NCBI RefSeq assembly: GCF_001704155.1
Contig: NZ_CP016294.1
Location: 1,423,501-1,487,500 of the forward strand
DNA from: Stenotrophomonas rhizophila
Lineage (GTDB): Bacteria; Pseudomonadota; Gammaproteobacteria; Xanthomonadales; Xanthomonadaceae
Reading direction: 5' to 3'
Length of the DNA: 64,000 nucleotides
Shown here one piece after another: positions 20,881 through 30,157 of the stretch. Within the stretch, counting starts at the first letter, position 1; each line of letters opens with the position of its first letter. The notes beneath the pieces were generated by a model. That model was given only the letters and a program-made list of their open reading frames with translations. It was not told where the DNA came from and ran no database searches. Made by a program: the position numbers and the translations under genes.

Positions 20881-21885
20881 ATGAAAACCGCCGTGTTCAG
20901 CGCCCGCCCGTACGACCGCCGTTTCCTCGATGAAGCGAATGCGCGCGACAACGCCGGGCAGGGGTTCGAGCTGGCCTATTTCGATGCGGCGCTGGACGCC
21001 ACGACCACCGGCCTGGCCCAGGGTTTCGATGCGGTCTGCGTGTTCGTCAACGACCGCCTGGATGCGCCCGTGCTGCGGGCCCTGCATGGGCTGGGGGTGC
21101 GGGCGATCCTGCTGCGCTGCGCGGGGTTCAACAACGTGGATCTGGTGGCTGCCGCGGAACTGGGGCTGCTGGTGGCCCGGGTGCCGGCTTACTCGCCCGA
21201 GGCCGTGGCCGAGCATGCGCTGGCGCTGGTCATGACCCTCAACCGGCAGACCCACCGCGCCTACAACCGGGTGCGCGAGGGCAACTTCATGCTCGATGGG
21301 CTGTTGGGCCGCACCCTGCACGGCAAGACCGTCGGGATCGTGGGCACCGGCAAGATCGGGCTGGCGACGGCGCGTATTTTCAACGGGATGGGCTGCACCG
21401 TGCTGGGCAGCGATCCTTATCCGTCGCCAGACTTCTCGGCGGTGGGCCAGTACGTGGCGCTGGAGGAACTGCTGGCCCGCTCGGACATCGTGTCGCTGCA
21501 TTGCCCGCTTACGCCGCAGACCCATCACCTGATCAACGAGGAATCGCTGGGGTTGATGAAGCCCGGCGCCATGCTGGTCAATACCTCGCGCGGCGCCTTG
21601 GTGAACACCGATGCGGTGGTGCGCGCGCTGAAGTCGCGGCATCTCGGCCACCTGGCCATTGATGTGTATGAGCAGGAAAGCGCGCTGTTCTTCCAGGATC
21701 TGTCCGGCGAGATCATCGATGACGATCTCTTCCAGCGCCTGATGACCTTCCCGAATGTGCTGGTTACCGGGCACCAGGGCTTCTTTACGGTTGAAGCCCT
21801 GCAGGAAATCTGCAGCATCACCCTGCGCAACCTGTGCGATTTCGCCAGCGGGGCGGAATGCCAGAACAGGGTGGTTGCTGCCTAG
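20881..21885 (+). CDS. ldhA: D-2-hydroxyacid dehydrogenase, D-lactate dehydrogenase (LdhA-like)
   Basis: NAD-dependent reduction of pyruvate to D-lactate, or a related 2-keto acid. The 334-residue protein has the Rossmann motif GIVGTGKIGLATARIF near residue 151 and the hydroxyacid dehydrogenase signature LMKPGAMLVNTSRGALVN near 226. Catalytic Arg is in TSRG, Glu in the DVYEQES segment, and His in TGHQGF near 296. Its length and the ESALFFQDLSG segment resemble E. coli LdhA. It is preceded by 267 bases without a gene. ATG 20881 has aagg at suitable spacing. Confidence 0.88.
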   Translation: MKTAVFSARPYDRRFLDEANARDNAGQGFELAYFDAALDATTTGLAQGFDAVCVFVNDRLDAPVLRALHGLGVRAILLRCAGFNNVDLVAAAELGLLVARVPAYSPEAVAEHALALVMTLNRQTHRAYNRVREGNFMLDGLLGRTLHGKTVGIVGTGKIGLATARIFNGMGCTVLGSDPYPSPDFSAVGQYVALEELLARSDIVSLHCPLTPQTHHLINEESLGLMKPGAMLVNTSRGALVNTDAVVRALKSRHLGHLAIDVYEQESALFFQDLSGEIIDDDLFQRLMTFPNVLVTGHQGFFTVEALQEICSITLRNLCDFASGAECQNRVVAA

Positions 21886-21900
21886 GCTGGCCCGCAGGGC

Positions 21901-22407
21901 TCAGGCCAGCTTGTCGGGACAGGTTGCAACCATCGTCGCGCTGTTCTGCACCGGTACCCAGGAGCGTGAACTGCCGTTTCGCTTGGTTTCCATGTACTTC
22001 TCTGTCACCTGGTAGACACGGAGGTAACCACTGCTCTTTCCGCACCACTGGCTTACCCGGGTCGATCCCGGCTGCGAGGGAGCATCCGTGGTTTTCGCAA
22101 TCACGCTCGATCCGCCTGCATCGAGCGGGTAGGAGAACTGCTCGATGAGGCCGGAAATGCCAGGCTGTTTGATGGCGTCCAGATACTGGATGCCTGCGGC
22201 ACGTGCCTCGGTGGATTCCGAGGCGGCCATTGTCTGGAAGGTCGCGGTAAGCCGCTCGACAAAGGACGCCTTGTCGACGTCCGTTGAAATCTGCGTTACT
22301 GCGAGCGAGGTCTGTTCAACCGGTGCGGCGGCCGTGGCCGCCTGCGGAATCGAGCTCAGCAGAATCGTTCCAATCAAAAGCGAACCGCCAATCAACATTA
22401 CGTTCAT
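21901..22407 (-). CDS. Secreted protein of unknown function
   Basis: A 168-residue protein with a signal peptide (MNVMLIGGSLLIGTILLSS ... ATAA). The mature part has two cysteines (QWCGKS, ATCPDKLA) that could form a disulfide. The ribosome site aggaag lies five bases before the ATG. No known family recognised. The predicted fold is mixed, with a helical N-terminal half (DVDKASFVERLTATFQTM). Convergent with the ldhA gene. Confidence 0.6.
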   Translation of the reverse strand: MNVMLIGGSLLIGTILLSSIPQAATAAAPVEQTSLAVTQISTDVDKASFVERLTATFQTMAASESTEARAAGIQYLDAIKQPGISGLIEQFSYPLDAGGSSVIAKTTDAPSQPGSTRVSQWCGKSSGYLRVYQVTEKYMETKRNGSSRSWVPVQNSATMVATCPDKLA

Positions 22408-22487
22408 TGAGACTTCCTGGTGTCTGGACGCGGGAACGGCAGCTCGGACGCTAGGTCAGTATCTGGTGGCTGTCAATTAGTCCCAGG

Positions 22488-22820
22488 TTACCGATCTTCC
22501 ACTTCGACATAGCGCACGACGGGCTTCTCGACATTCTCGCGGACGGGCGGATCGTCATTCCACAGCGGGCGCAGGAGAATCTGCCCGGGAGTGGCTTCGA
22601 TTCTTACGTGCACGCCTACTTCGAACCCGAACTTGCGCAGCCAGGCGCCGCGCAGGGTCACCAAGGGGAGTGGGCCGAAGTGGTCGCGGTCTTGTTCGCC
22701 GATCTGGGGCACGGCGCGCACGTTGTGGAAGTAGCTGGGGGAATAGCTGGGTGCGCAGCGGGGTAGCAGCAGGACGACTTCTTCTTCGTCTTCGGGCCAC
22801 TGGACGGGTTTGGGTTTCAT
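22488..22820 (-). CDS. SymE-like type I toxin (AbrB-fold)
   Basis: A 110-residue protein whose core LVTLRGAWLRKFGFEVG, then VHVRIEATPGQILLRPL, matches the SymE toxin domain, an AbrB-fold related to antitoxins. In E. coli, SymE is an SOS-induced RNA-affecting protein silenced by the cis antisense RNA SymR. The start is ATG 22820, with ggaggag eight bases upstream. No antitoxin gene is adjacent. An antisense RNA over the 5' end would be the expected partner but cannot be proved from sequence alone. The N-terminal 45 residues are acidic and specific to this protein. Confidence 0.75.
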   Translation of the reverse strand: MKPKPVQWPEDEEEVVLLLPRCAPSYSPSYFHNVRAVPQIGEQDRDHFGPLPLVTLRGAWLRKFGFEVGVHVRIEATPGQILLRPLWNDDPPVRENVEKPVVRYVEVEDR

Positions 22821-23616
22821 CTTCGCTCCTCCAACAGGGAATGGCCCTCGCCGGTGAGGGCGAGGGCGTCGGGAGGTCAAAACCGTGCAAGCCAGACGGC
22901 GGGTGTATTCCCCCGTGAGGGGTCTTGTATTAGCCACCCTCCCGACATGGGACATCCATAATTTTGGCTCACCGGAGTTTTGAGCTCCGGGGAGAACCTT
23001 GCCCGCGGTCGACGAAGAAGCGAAATCGTTTGTGTCTGTTGGGTTTGCGATTTCAGTAGGCTGTATCTACTGGTTGTCGGGTGTGGCACGGAAATGCGGG
23101 AATTGCGGCGTTTGTGTGTGAGCCAGGGCACAAAAATTATTGTTTCGCCGACGCGCATCATTTGGTTTGGAGCGTGTTTCGGGGCGTCGTAATGGGTCCG
23201 GTGGGCGCGGAGTGGCGGGTGGGGCGGGGAGATCAAGAGCGGTGTTGATCAGTTTTCATGCGTTACCGGGTGTGGGTGGTGCAAGGGCGGTCGTTTGGGA
23301 ACCGACCCTACGGCGCCAGGCGGCCCGGTGTCCTACGGCCATGTGCCCGGCCCGACTGTCCGGTGTTCATTCGGGGTGTGTCCGCGTGCGCGCGTGAGGG
23401 CGGGTTCGGGTGGGTCGGGCGGCCGGGGAGGGCCGGTGACACCGATCGCTGCCGTGAACGATTCATGTCTATACATGTCGCTCCGGCTGTGCTGATCCGG
23501 GCGGTCTGCGCGCAGTGCGACAACGTGTCGCAGCCGTTTCCGGGCCTTTCCTGCGTCAGATCATTGTCAATGCCTTTCTTAAATGGTGCGTGACGGCATA
23601 AAATTAGGGGGCTGAC
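22821..23616. other. Long non-coding stretch upstream of the cyo operon
   Basis: About 800 bases with no convincing gene. It holds a cccc-gtga-gggg hairpin near 22910, a ccggag/ctccgg inverted repeat at 22972-22990, a 56-nt repeat copy at 23256-23311, and a perfect catgt-ctat-acatg palindrome at 23464-23477. AT-rich patches near 22960-23060 and 23135-23165 are unusual here. The bases just before 23617 (ttaaatggtgcg ... taaaatt) could be the promoter for the oxidase operon. The stretch may also carry an antisense RNA to symE. Confidence 0.5.
23256..23311 (-). repeat. 56-nt GTAGGGTCG repeat, copy D
   Basis: Minus-strand copy, 56 nt from CTAC (23308-23311) back to TCATG (23256-23260). The hairpin GGTCGGTTCCCAAACGACC is identical to copy A. 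The 3' part ends CCCGGTAACGCATGA. Confidence 0.85.
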
Positions 23617-23718
23617 ATGAACGTCCTCCGTGCCGCCCCCTTGGGACCGGTACACCCGGCTTTGGCCGGAGGGGCGCGCTTGAGAAGGCATTCCCTACGC
23701 AATTGGATCGACCGATGA
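23617..23718 (+). CDS. Possible 33-residue leader peptide overlapping cyoA
   Basis: ATG 23617 has a strong ribosome site (aggggg, six bases upstream). It opens a 33-codon frame whose TGA (23716-23718) overlaps the cyoA ATG as ATGA. cyoA itself has no clear ribosome site, so ribosomes finishing this frame could restart on cyoA. The peptide begins MNVLRAAPLG and is Arg-rich; no family known. It may be coincidental in GC-rich DNA. Confidence 0.4.
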   Translation: MNVLRAAPLGPVHPALAGGARLRRHSLRNWIDR

Positions 23719-24758
23719 TTCCGTTGAAATCCCTTGGGCGCTGGCTGCGCCCGGGCCTGCTGTTCGCGTTGTCCGTGTTCATGACGGGCTGCAGCTCGGC
23801 CATTCTGGCCCCGAAGGGTCAGGTCGGCCACGACCAGAAGACCCTTCTGATCACGGCCACCGTGCTGATGCTGCTGGTCGTCGTGCCGGTCATCATCATG
23901 ACCCTCGCCTTCGCCTGGAAGTACCGTGCCTCCAACACCAAGGCCCGTTACGAGCCGAAGTGGTCGCACTCCACCGCGATCGAAGTGGTTGTCTGGTCGA
24001 TCCCCTGCATGATCGTGCTGGTGCTGGCCGTGCTGACCTGGCGTTCGTCGCACTCGCTGGATCCGTACCGTCCGCTGGACTCGCAGACCAAGCCGGTGGT
24101 GATTGAAGCCATTTCGCTGGACTGGAAGTGGTTGTTCATCTACCCGGAAGAGAACATCGCGACGGTCAACGAAATCACCTTCCCGGTGAACACCCCGCTG
24201 AACTTCAAGATCACGTCCGATTCGGTGATGAATGCCTTCTTCATCCCGCACCTGGGCAGCATGATCTACTCGATGACCGGCATGGAGACCAAGCTCCATC
24301 TGATCGCCAACGAGACCGGCACCTTCCCGGGCATGTCCTCGCACTACAGCGGCGCGGGCTTCAGCAAGATGCATTTCGACGCCAACTCGGTGACCGAAGC
24401 CGAATACCAGGCATGGCTGGCCAAGGTGCGTGCGCAGAGCACCCCGATGGACCAGGCCGCCTTTGGCGCGCTGGTGGCCGAGAAGAACCACGACTGGCAC
24501 CCGGTGACCTACTTCGGCACCACCGAAACCGGTCTGTTCGACTGGGTCGTTGCCCGCCACATGGGTGACAACCAGCACTACGGCATGGACCACAAGGCCA
24601 TGGATCACAAGGGCATGTCGCACGGCGCTGCGGGCGAAAGCCACGAAGGCCACGAGATGCCGGCCGGTGCCCATGACATGCCGGCCGACCATGCCGAACA
24701 CACTGCAGACGAGCACGCCGCCGCCGGTCACGCCGGCCACGCAGGCTCGGGAGAATAA
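23715..24758 (+). CDS. cyoA: Cytochrome bo3 ubiquinol oxidase subunit II
   Basis: Subunit II of the proton-pumping quinol oxidase. A lipoprotein signal (lipobox FMTGC, Cys 20) is followed by a second membrane helix near residues 35-60 and a periplasmic cupredoxin domain. The copper-A ligands of cytochrome c oxidases are missing: the region around [14 protein letters not shown] has no cysteine, so electrons come from quinol, not cytochrome c. The last 55 residues form a His/Met-rich tail ([13 protein letters not shown], then many His/Glu repeats), absent from E. coli CyoA. ATG 23715 overlaps a possible leader frame; cyoB starts two bases after the stop. Confidence 0.95.
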   Translation: MIPLKSLGRWLRPGLLFALSVFMTGCSSAILAPKGQVGHDQKTLLITATVLMLLVVVPVIIMTLAFAWKYRASNTKARYEPKWSHSTAIEVVVWSIPCMIVLVLAVLTWRSSHSLDPYRPLDSQTKPVVIEAISLDWKWLFIYPEENIATVNEITFPVNTPLNFKITSDSVMNAFFIPHLGSMIYSMTGMETKLHLIANETGTFPGMSSHYSGAGFSKMHFDANSVTEAEYQAWLAKVRAQSTPMDQAAFGALVAEKNHDWHPVTYFGTTETGLFDWVVARHMGDNQHYGMDHKAMDHKGMSHGAAGESHEGHEMPAGAHDMPADHAEHTADEHAAAGHAGHAGSGE

Positions 24759-24760
24759 GC

Positions 24761-26764
24761 ATGAATCCGTTGGGCAAACTGACATTCGCTGACATCCCGC
24801 ACGACCCGATCATCATCTCCACGCTGGTTGGCGCGGGGATCGGTGGCCTGCTCGTGCTGGCCCTGATCACCAAGTTCAAGCTGTGGGGCTATCTCTGGAA
24901 AGAGTGGTTCACCTCGGTTGACCACAAGAAGATCGGCGCGATGTACCTCATCGTCGCCTTCGTCATGCTGCTGCGCGGCTTTGCCGACGCCATCATGATG
25001 CGTACCCAGCAGGCCATCGCCGCCAACGGCGCCGAAGGCTTCCTGCCGCCGCACCACTACGACCAGATCTTCACCGCCCACGGCGTGATCATGATCTTTT
25101 TCGTGGCGATGCCGCTGATCACCGGCCTCATGAACGTGGTGGTGCCGCTGCAGATCGGCGCGCGCGACGTGGCCTTCCCGTTCGTCAACTCGCTCAGCTT
25201 CTGGCTGTTCGTGGCCGGCGCGGGCCTGGTGATGATCTCGCTGGGCGTGGGTGAATTCGCGCAGACCGGCTGGCTGGCCTTCCCGCCGTTGTCGGGCAAG
25301 GAGTTCAGTCCAGGGGTAGGCGTGGATTACTACATCTGGGGCCTGCAGGTAGCAGGTCTAGGCACGACACTGAGCGGTATCAACTTCTTCATTACCATCC
25401 TGAAGATGCGTACCCCGGGCATGAAGCTGATGCACATGCCGGTGTTCACCTGGACCGCGCTGGTCACCAACGTGCTGATCATCGCCGCCTTCCCGGTGCT
25501 GACCGTCACCCTGGTGCTGCTGACCCTGGACCGTTACCTGGGCACGCACTTCTTCACCAATGACGGTGGCGGCAACGCCATGCTGTACATCAACCTGATC
25601 TGGATCTGGGGTCACCCGGAAGTCTATATCCTGGTGCTGCCGGCCTTCGGTGTGTTCTCCGAAGTGATCGCCACGTTCTCGCGCAAGGCGCTGTTCGGCT
25701 ACAAGGGAATGGTGTACGCCACGGCCACCATCGGCGTGCTCTCGTTCATCGTGTGGCTGCACCACTTCTTCACCATGGGTTCGGGTGCCAACGTCAATGC
25801 CTTCTTCGGCATCACGACGATGATCATCTCCATTCCTACCGGCGTGAAGATCTTCAACTGGCTGTTCACCATGTTCCGCGGCCGCGTGCAGTTCACCAGC
25901 CCGGTGCTGTGGACGATCGGCTTCATGGTCACCTTCACCATCGGCGGCATGACCGGCGTGATGCTGGCGATCCCGGCCATCGACTTCGTGCTGCACAACA
26001 GCCTGTTCCTGATCGCCCACTTCCATAACGTCATCATCGGCGGCGTGGTGTTCGGCATGTTCGCCGGTATCACCTACTGGTGGCCGAAGATGTTTGGCTT
26101 CCGCCTCAACGAGGCCTGGGGCAAGCGCGCGTTCTGGTGCTGGTTCATCGGCTTCTATGTGGCCTTCATGCCGCTGTACATCCTGGGCTTCATGGGCATG
26201 ACCCGCCGCATGCAGAGCTACCCGAACCCGGAATACCAGCCGCTGCTGGTCATTGCGATGGTCGGTGCGTTCATCATCGGCGCCGGCATCCTGTGCCAGA
26301 TCATCCAGGTGGCCGTGTCCATCCGCGACCGCAAGAAGACCGCCGACCTGACCGGCGATCCGTGGGATGCCCGTACGCTGGAGTGGGAAACCTCTTCGCC
26401 GCCGTCGTTCTACAACTTCGGTTCGCTGCCCAAGGTCACCGAGCTGGACGACTTCTGGGAACGCAAGCAGCGTGGTGAAGCGTGGGAACGCCCGGCCAAG
26501 TACACCGACATCCACATGCCGCGCAACACCGGTACCGGTGTGGTGATTGGTGCCTTCAGCCTGGTCTTCGGCTTCGCGATGATCTGGCACATCTGGTGGC
26601 TGGCCATCGTTGGCCTGGTCGGCATGATCGGCACCTTCATCTGGCGCACCTTCGACAAGGACGTGGATTACTACGTGCCGGCTGCCGAAGTGGAGCGGAT
26701 CGAAAATGAGCACCGCCGTCACCTGCAGGCGCAGGGTCTGGTGAAATCGGAGTTGCAGGCATGA
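24761..26764 (+). CDS. cyoB: Cytochrome bo3 ubiquinol oxidase subunit I
   Basis: The catalytic subunit: reduces oxygen at the heme-copper centre and pumps protons. At 667 residues it has the length of CyoB. Metal ligands are visible: His in TAHGVIM near 107, the HPEVY motif near 285 (copper His and cross-linked Tyr), the His pair in WLHHFFT near 334, and HFHN near 420. There are about 15 predicted helices. Its stop overlaps the cyoC ATG (ATGA). A run of 24 codons at 25307-25378 uses codons otherwise rare in this gene. Confidence 0.97.
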   Translation: MNPLGKLTFADIPHDPIIISTLVGAGIGGLLVLALITKFKLWGYLWKEWFTSVDHKKIGAMYLIVAFVMLLRGFADAIMMRTQQAIAANGAEGFLPPHHYDQIFTAHGVIMIFFVAMPLITGLMNVVVPLQIGARDVAFPFVNSLSFWLFVAGAGLVMISLGVGEFAQTGWLAFPPLSGKEFSPGVGVDYYIWGLQVAGLGTTLSGINFFITILKMRTPGMKLMHMPVFTWTALVTNVLIIAAFPVLTVTLVLLTLDRYLGTHFFTNDGGGNAMLYINLIWIWGHPEVYILVLPAFGVFSEVIATFSRKALFGYKGMVYATATIGVLSFIVWLHHFFTMGSGANVNAFFGITTMIISIPTGVKIFNWLFTMFRGRVQFTSPVLWTIGFMVTFTIGGMTGVMLAIPAIDFVLHNSLFLIAHFHNVIIGGVVFGMFAGITYWWPKMFGFRLNEAWGKRAFWCWFIGFYVAFMPLYILGFMGMTRRMQSYPNPEYQPLLVIAMVGAFIIGAGILCQIIQVAVSIRDRKKTADLTGDPWDARTLEWETSSPPSFYNFGSLPKVTELDDFWERKQRGEAWERPAKYTDIHMPRNTGTGVVIGAFSLVFGFAMIWHIWWLAIVGLVGMIGTFIWRTFDKDVDYYVPAAEVERIENEHRRHLQAQGLVKSELQA

Positions 26765-27402
26765 GCAGCACTATCGCCAACAACGTGAACCACGGGCACG
26801 CCGCACACGCGGCGGCCCATGGCCATGATGACCACGAACACCACGACACCGGCGAGAACACCGTCTTCGGTTTCTGGGTGTACCTGATGAGCGACTGCCT
26901 CATCTTCGCCAGCCTGTTCGCGACCTATATCGTGCTGGCCGGCGGCACCAACGGTGGCCCGGGTCCGAAGGACCTGTTCGACCTGACCTTCGTAGCGTGG
27001 GAAACCACGCTGCTGCTGGTGTCCTCGCTGACCTTCGGCCTGGGCATGATCGCGCTGCATAAGCACAAGGTTGGCCAGATGTACCTGTGGCTGGGCCTGA
27101 CCTGGCTGCTGGGCTTCGGCTTCATGGTCATGGAAGTGTGGGAGTTCAACCACCTCATCCATGAAGGCTTCGGTCCGGACCACAGTGCGTTCCTGTCGGC
27201 GTTCTTCGCGCTGGTGGGCACCCACGGCCTGCACGTGAGCGCCGGCCTGCTGTGGCTGCTGATCATGTTCATCCAGATCAAGCAGAACGGCCTGACCCCG
27301 ACCAACAAGACCCGCATGGCGTGCCTGAGCCTGTTCTGGCACTTCCTGGACCTGATCTGGATCGGCGTGTTCTCCGTCGTCTACCTGAAGGGAGCGCTGT
27401 AA
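26761..27402 (+). CDS. cyoC: Cytochrome bo3 ubiquinol oxidase subunit III
   Basis: A 213-residue subunit III with five predicted membrane helices and the family segments [11 protein letters not shown] and [13 protein letters not shown]. It stabilises subunit I and helps proton uptake. The N-terminal cytoplasmic segment (residues 8-33) is extremely His-rich ([19 protein letters not shown]), longer than in E. coli CyoC. The ATG overlaps cyoB by four bases and the TAA shares one base with the cyoD ATG. Confidence 0.95.
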   Translation: MSSTIANNVNHGHAAHAAAHGHDDHEHHDTGENTVFGFWVYLMSDCLIFASLFATYIVLAGGTNGGPGPKDLFDLTFVAWETTLLLVSSLTFGLGMIALHKHKVGQMYLWLGLTWLLGFGFMVMEVWEFNHLIHEGFGPDHSAFLSAFFALVGTHGLHVSAGLLWLLIMFIQIKQNGLTPTNKTRMACLSLFWHFLDLIWIGVFSVVYLKGAL

Positions 27403-27749
27403 TGGCACATGACACTCACGCACACGACCACGGCCATGGCGCCGCGGGCGAAAGCCACGGCAGCGTCAAGTCGTACCTGGTCGGTTTCCTGCTGGCCGCC
27501 GTCCTCACCATCATCCCGTTCTGGGCGGTGATGAAGGGTGGCCTGCCGGTCTTCACCACGGGCGTCATCATCGTGGTGGCGGCCATCCTGCAGATCTTCG
27601 TGCACCTGGTGTTCTTCCTGCACCTGAACCGCTCGTCGGAACAGCGCTGGAACGTCAGCGCGGCGGCCTTCACCGTGGTGGTGATCGGCATCATCGTCGC
27701 CGGCACGCTGTGGGTCATGCACAACATGAATGTGCACATGATGCATTGA
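27402..27749 (+). CDS. cyoD: Cytochrome bo3 ubiquinol oxidase subunit IV
   Basis: A 115-residue subunit IV with three membrane helices and the family segment LQIFVHLVFFLHLNRSSE. It is needed for assembly of the copper centre. The N-terminal 20 residues are His-rich ([13 protein letters not shown]), and the C-terminus is HMMH. It is the last gene of cyoABCD, followed by an intrinsic terminator. No cyoE (heme O synthase) is adjacent. Confidence 0.94.
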   Translation: MAHDTHAHDHGHGAAGESHGSVKSYLVGFLLAAVLTIIPFWAVMKGGLPVFTTGVIIVVAAILQIFVHLVFFLHLNRSSEQRWNVSAAAFTVVVIGIIVAGTLWVMHNMNVHMMH

Positions 27750-27773
27750 CCCTTGCGGGGGTGATGCACGCAG

Positions 27774-27799
27774 AAAGGCCGCCCGGAAGGGCGGCCTTT
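27774..27799 (+). terminator. Intrinsic terminator of cyoABCD
   Basis: AAAGGCCGCCC (27774-27784), loop ggaa, GGGCGGCCTTT (27789-27799), then further T. Starts 25 bases after the cyoD stop. Confidence 0.92.
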
Positions 27800-27808
27800 T
27801 TGTTTGTG

Positions 27809-27896
27809 GTAGTGCCGACTGTTAGTCGGCAACGCCATGCATGAAGAATGCAGGGCGGGTCCGCGCGAAGGGCAGCCGACTAACAGTCGGCTCTAC
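27809..27896. repeat. Inverted pair of SMAG-type palindromes
   Basis: A plus-strand copy, GTAG plus tgccgactgttagtcggca, lies at 27809-27831. A minus-strand copy, agccgactaacagtcggct plus ctac, lies at 27874-27896. The inner bases differ from the other copies (ACTGTTAGT rather than ACCGTTGGT), but pairing is kept. Degenerate fragments continue to about 27928. Confidence 0.85.
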
Positions 27897-27929
27897 CAGT
27901 CGGATCTAGCAGTCGGATCTACCGGTCGG

Positions 27930-29987
27930 TTATGCGGCGTTGCGCAGGAACGCCTCGGCGTCCACCGGCTTGCCCAGGTGGTAACCCTGCAGCAGGTCGC
28001 AGCCCAGTTCGTTGAGGTAGTCGCGCTGCCCGGCGGTTTCCACGCCCTCGGCCACGATCTGCAACTGCAGCGAGCGCCCCAGCGCCACGATCGAGGACAC
28101 GATCGCCGCATCTTCCGCGTTGTCTTCCAGGTCGCGCACGAACGCGCGGTCGATCTTCAGTTCGGTCGCCGGCATGCGCTTGAGGTACAGCAGGCTCGAA
28201 TAGCCCGTGCCGAAATCATCAATGGAAATCTTCACCCCCATCGCGGTCAGCCCGTGCAGGATCTGCAGGCTGGCTTCCACGTCCTGCATGGCCGTGGTCT
28301 CGGTCACTTCCAGGGTCAGGTGGTGCGGGGCGAGGCCGTGCCGCTCCAGCGTCGCCTTTACCGTGTACAGCAGCGTGGTGGACGAGAACTGCAGCGGCGA
28401 AAGGTTCACCGCCATAGACCACGTCGCGTGCCCGGCGTCATGCCACTGCCGCAGCTGCGCGCAGGCCTGGTCCAGCACCCAGTCGCCCAGCGGCAGGATC
28501 AGCCCGCTGCGCTCGGCGATGGGAATGAAGGTGTCCGGTCCCAGCAGGCCCAGCCCGGGGTGCTGCCAGCGCACCAGCGCTTCGGCACCGATCACGCCAC
28601 CGCCATCGGCGCGGAACTTGGGCTGGTAGTGCAGCACCATCTCATCGCGCTGCAGGGCGCGGCGCAGCTCCTGCAGCAGCTTGAGCTGGCGGTTGGCGCT
28701 GACGTGCATCGATTCGGTGAAGAACGTATAGCCGTTCCGCCCCGAGTCCTTGGTGTGGTACATGGCCGCATCGGCATGCGCCATCAGCTCGCGCTCGGTG
28801 GTGGCATCGGTGGGGTACATCGCGATGCCCAGGCTGGCGGTGACCTGCAGGTCCAGCGTGTCGATCTCGAACGGCTCGGCCACCGTGGCGATGATGCGCT
28901 CGGCCACCACCGCGGCGTCTTCGGGCACATCCAGCTGGAACACGATGACGAACTCATCGCCGCCCAGCCGGGCGAAGGTATCCTGCGCGCGCAGCAGGCC
29001 GTTGACCCGCCTGCTCATCTCGATCAGCAGCTTGTCGCCAAGCTGGTGGCCGTAGGCATCGTTGATGGCCTTGAAGCCGTCCAGGTCGCAGAACATCACC
29101 GCAAAGCTGAAGTTGCGGCGCTTGGCCTTCTCGATGGTCTGCTCGATGCGGTCCTGCAGCAGCATGCGGTTGGGCAGCTGGGTGAGCGGGTCGTGCAGCG
29201 CGGCCTGCAGCAGCTTCTCATTGGCCTGGGCCAGCGAATCGGCGAGCAGACCGGTGCGGGTGCGCATCTGGCGGTCGAACAGCGAGGCGATCAGCGCGAT
29301 GCCCAGCGTGGCCAGGGTGGTGACGATGACCAGCACCGCCAGCCACTTGGTATCCAGCCCGTTGGCGTACACGGCGCCGCAGATACTGCCTTCCGGGAAG
29401 TTGGCGGCGGCCATGCCGGTGTAATGCATGCCCACGATGGCCAGGCCCATCACCAGCGAGGCCAGCCCTCGCAGCAGCCCGGTACGGCGCTGTTGGGTGC
29501 GCAGCCGGAAGGCAATCCACAAGGCGGCGCCGGCGGCGCCGATGGCGATCAGCAGCGAGGCAGCGAACCACAGCGGGTCGTAGTCGATGCCCGGCTCCAT
29601 GCGCATCGCGGCCATGCCCAGGTAGTGCATGCAGGCAATGCCCAGGCCCATCAGCACCGCGCCGGCGATCAGGCGCGGCCACGGCAGCTCCGGGCGCGAG
29701 ACCAGCCACAGCGCGTAGGCCGAGGCCCCCACCGACGCGGCCAGCGAATACAGGGTGATGGCCAGGTCGTAGCCGACCGGGATCGGCAGGTGGAAGGCGA
29801 GCATGGCCACGAAGTGCATGGACCAGATGCCCAGGCCCATGGCGGCGGCGCCACCGGCCAGCCACCAGCGGGCTACACGGCCTTCGGTACTGGCCAGCCG
29901 GCCGGCCATGTCCAGCGCGGTATACGAGGCGAGGATGGCAACCAGCAGCGAGAAAACGACGAGACTCTGGCTGTAGGTGCCGGTCAT
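27930..29987 (-). CDS. MHYT-GGDEF-EAL membrane c-di-GMP protein
   Basis: A 685-residue protein. The N-terminal MHYT sensor has seven predicted helices and three repeat motifs: MHFVAM near 57, MHYLGM near 119 and MHYTGM near 184. MHYT domains are proposed to bind copper and sense oxygen, CO or NO. The cyclase domain has DPLTQLPN and RLGGDEF with an RAQD inhibitory site, and the phosphodiesterase domain has EALVRW and DDFGTGYSSL. Both active sites look intact, so the protein could make or degrade c-di-GMP. ATG 29987 is chosen because it begins directly before the first helix. Convergent with the cyo operon. Confidence 0.93.
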   Translation of the reverse strand: MTGTYSQSLVVFSLLVAILASYTALDMAGRLASTEGRVARWWLAGGAAAMGLGIWSMHFVAMLAFHLPIPVGYDLAITLYSLAASVGASAYALWLVSRPELPWPRLIAGAVLMGLGIACMHYLGMAAMRMEPGIDYDPLWFAASLLIAIGAAGAALWIAFRLRTQQRRTGLLRGLASLVMGLAIVGMHYTGMAAANFPEGSICGAVYANGLDTKWLAVLVIVTTLATLGIALIASLFDRQMRTRTGLLADSLAQANEKLLQAALHDPLTQLPNRMLLQDRIEQTIEKAKRRNFSFAVMFCDLDGFKAINDAYGHQLGDKLLIEMSRRVNGLLRAQDTFARLGGDEFVIVFQLDVPEDAAVVAERIIATVAEPFEIDTLDLQVTASLGIAMYPTDATTERELMAHADAAMYHTKDSGRNGYTFFTESMHVSANRQLKLLQELRRALQRDEMVLHYQPKFRADGGGVIGAEALVRWQHPGLGLLGPDTFIPIAERSGLILPLGDWVLDQACAQLRQWHDAGHATWSMAVNLSPLQFSSTTLLYTVKATLERHGLAPHHLTLEVTETTAMQDVEASLQILHGLTAMGVKISIDDFGTGYSSLLYLKRMPATELKIDRAFVRDLEDNAEDAAIVSSIVALGRSLQLQIVAEGVETAGQRDYLNELGCDLLQGYHLGKPVDAEAFLRNAA

Positions 29988-30157
29988 GGAAAAGCCTGGA
30001 TGTACATGGGGAAGGGAAAGGCGCGGGCGCCCGCCACGGTATCGGCCGGGGCGGGGCAAGGTTGAGCGGGGGCGTTCAGCCGGCGGTTGGGCGCGCGTCT
30101 CGGTTGCTGCGACGTGGCTCGGCTATCCTGCCCGACAGCAAATGAATTGGATTTGAC

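Noticed and set aside
23715..27749. Cytochrome c oxidase (ctaCDE) instead of quinol oxidase
   Set aside because: Subunit II lacks the copper-A cysteines, subunit I is 667 residues, and a 115-residue subunit IV follows; this is the cyoABCD pattern.
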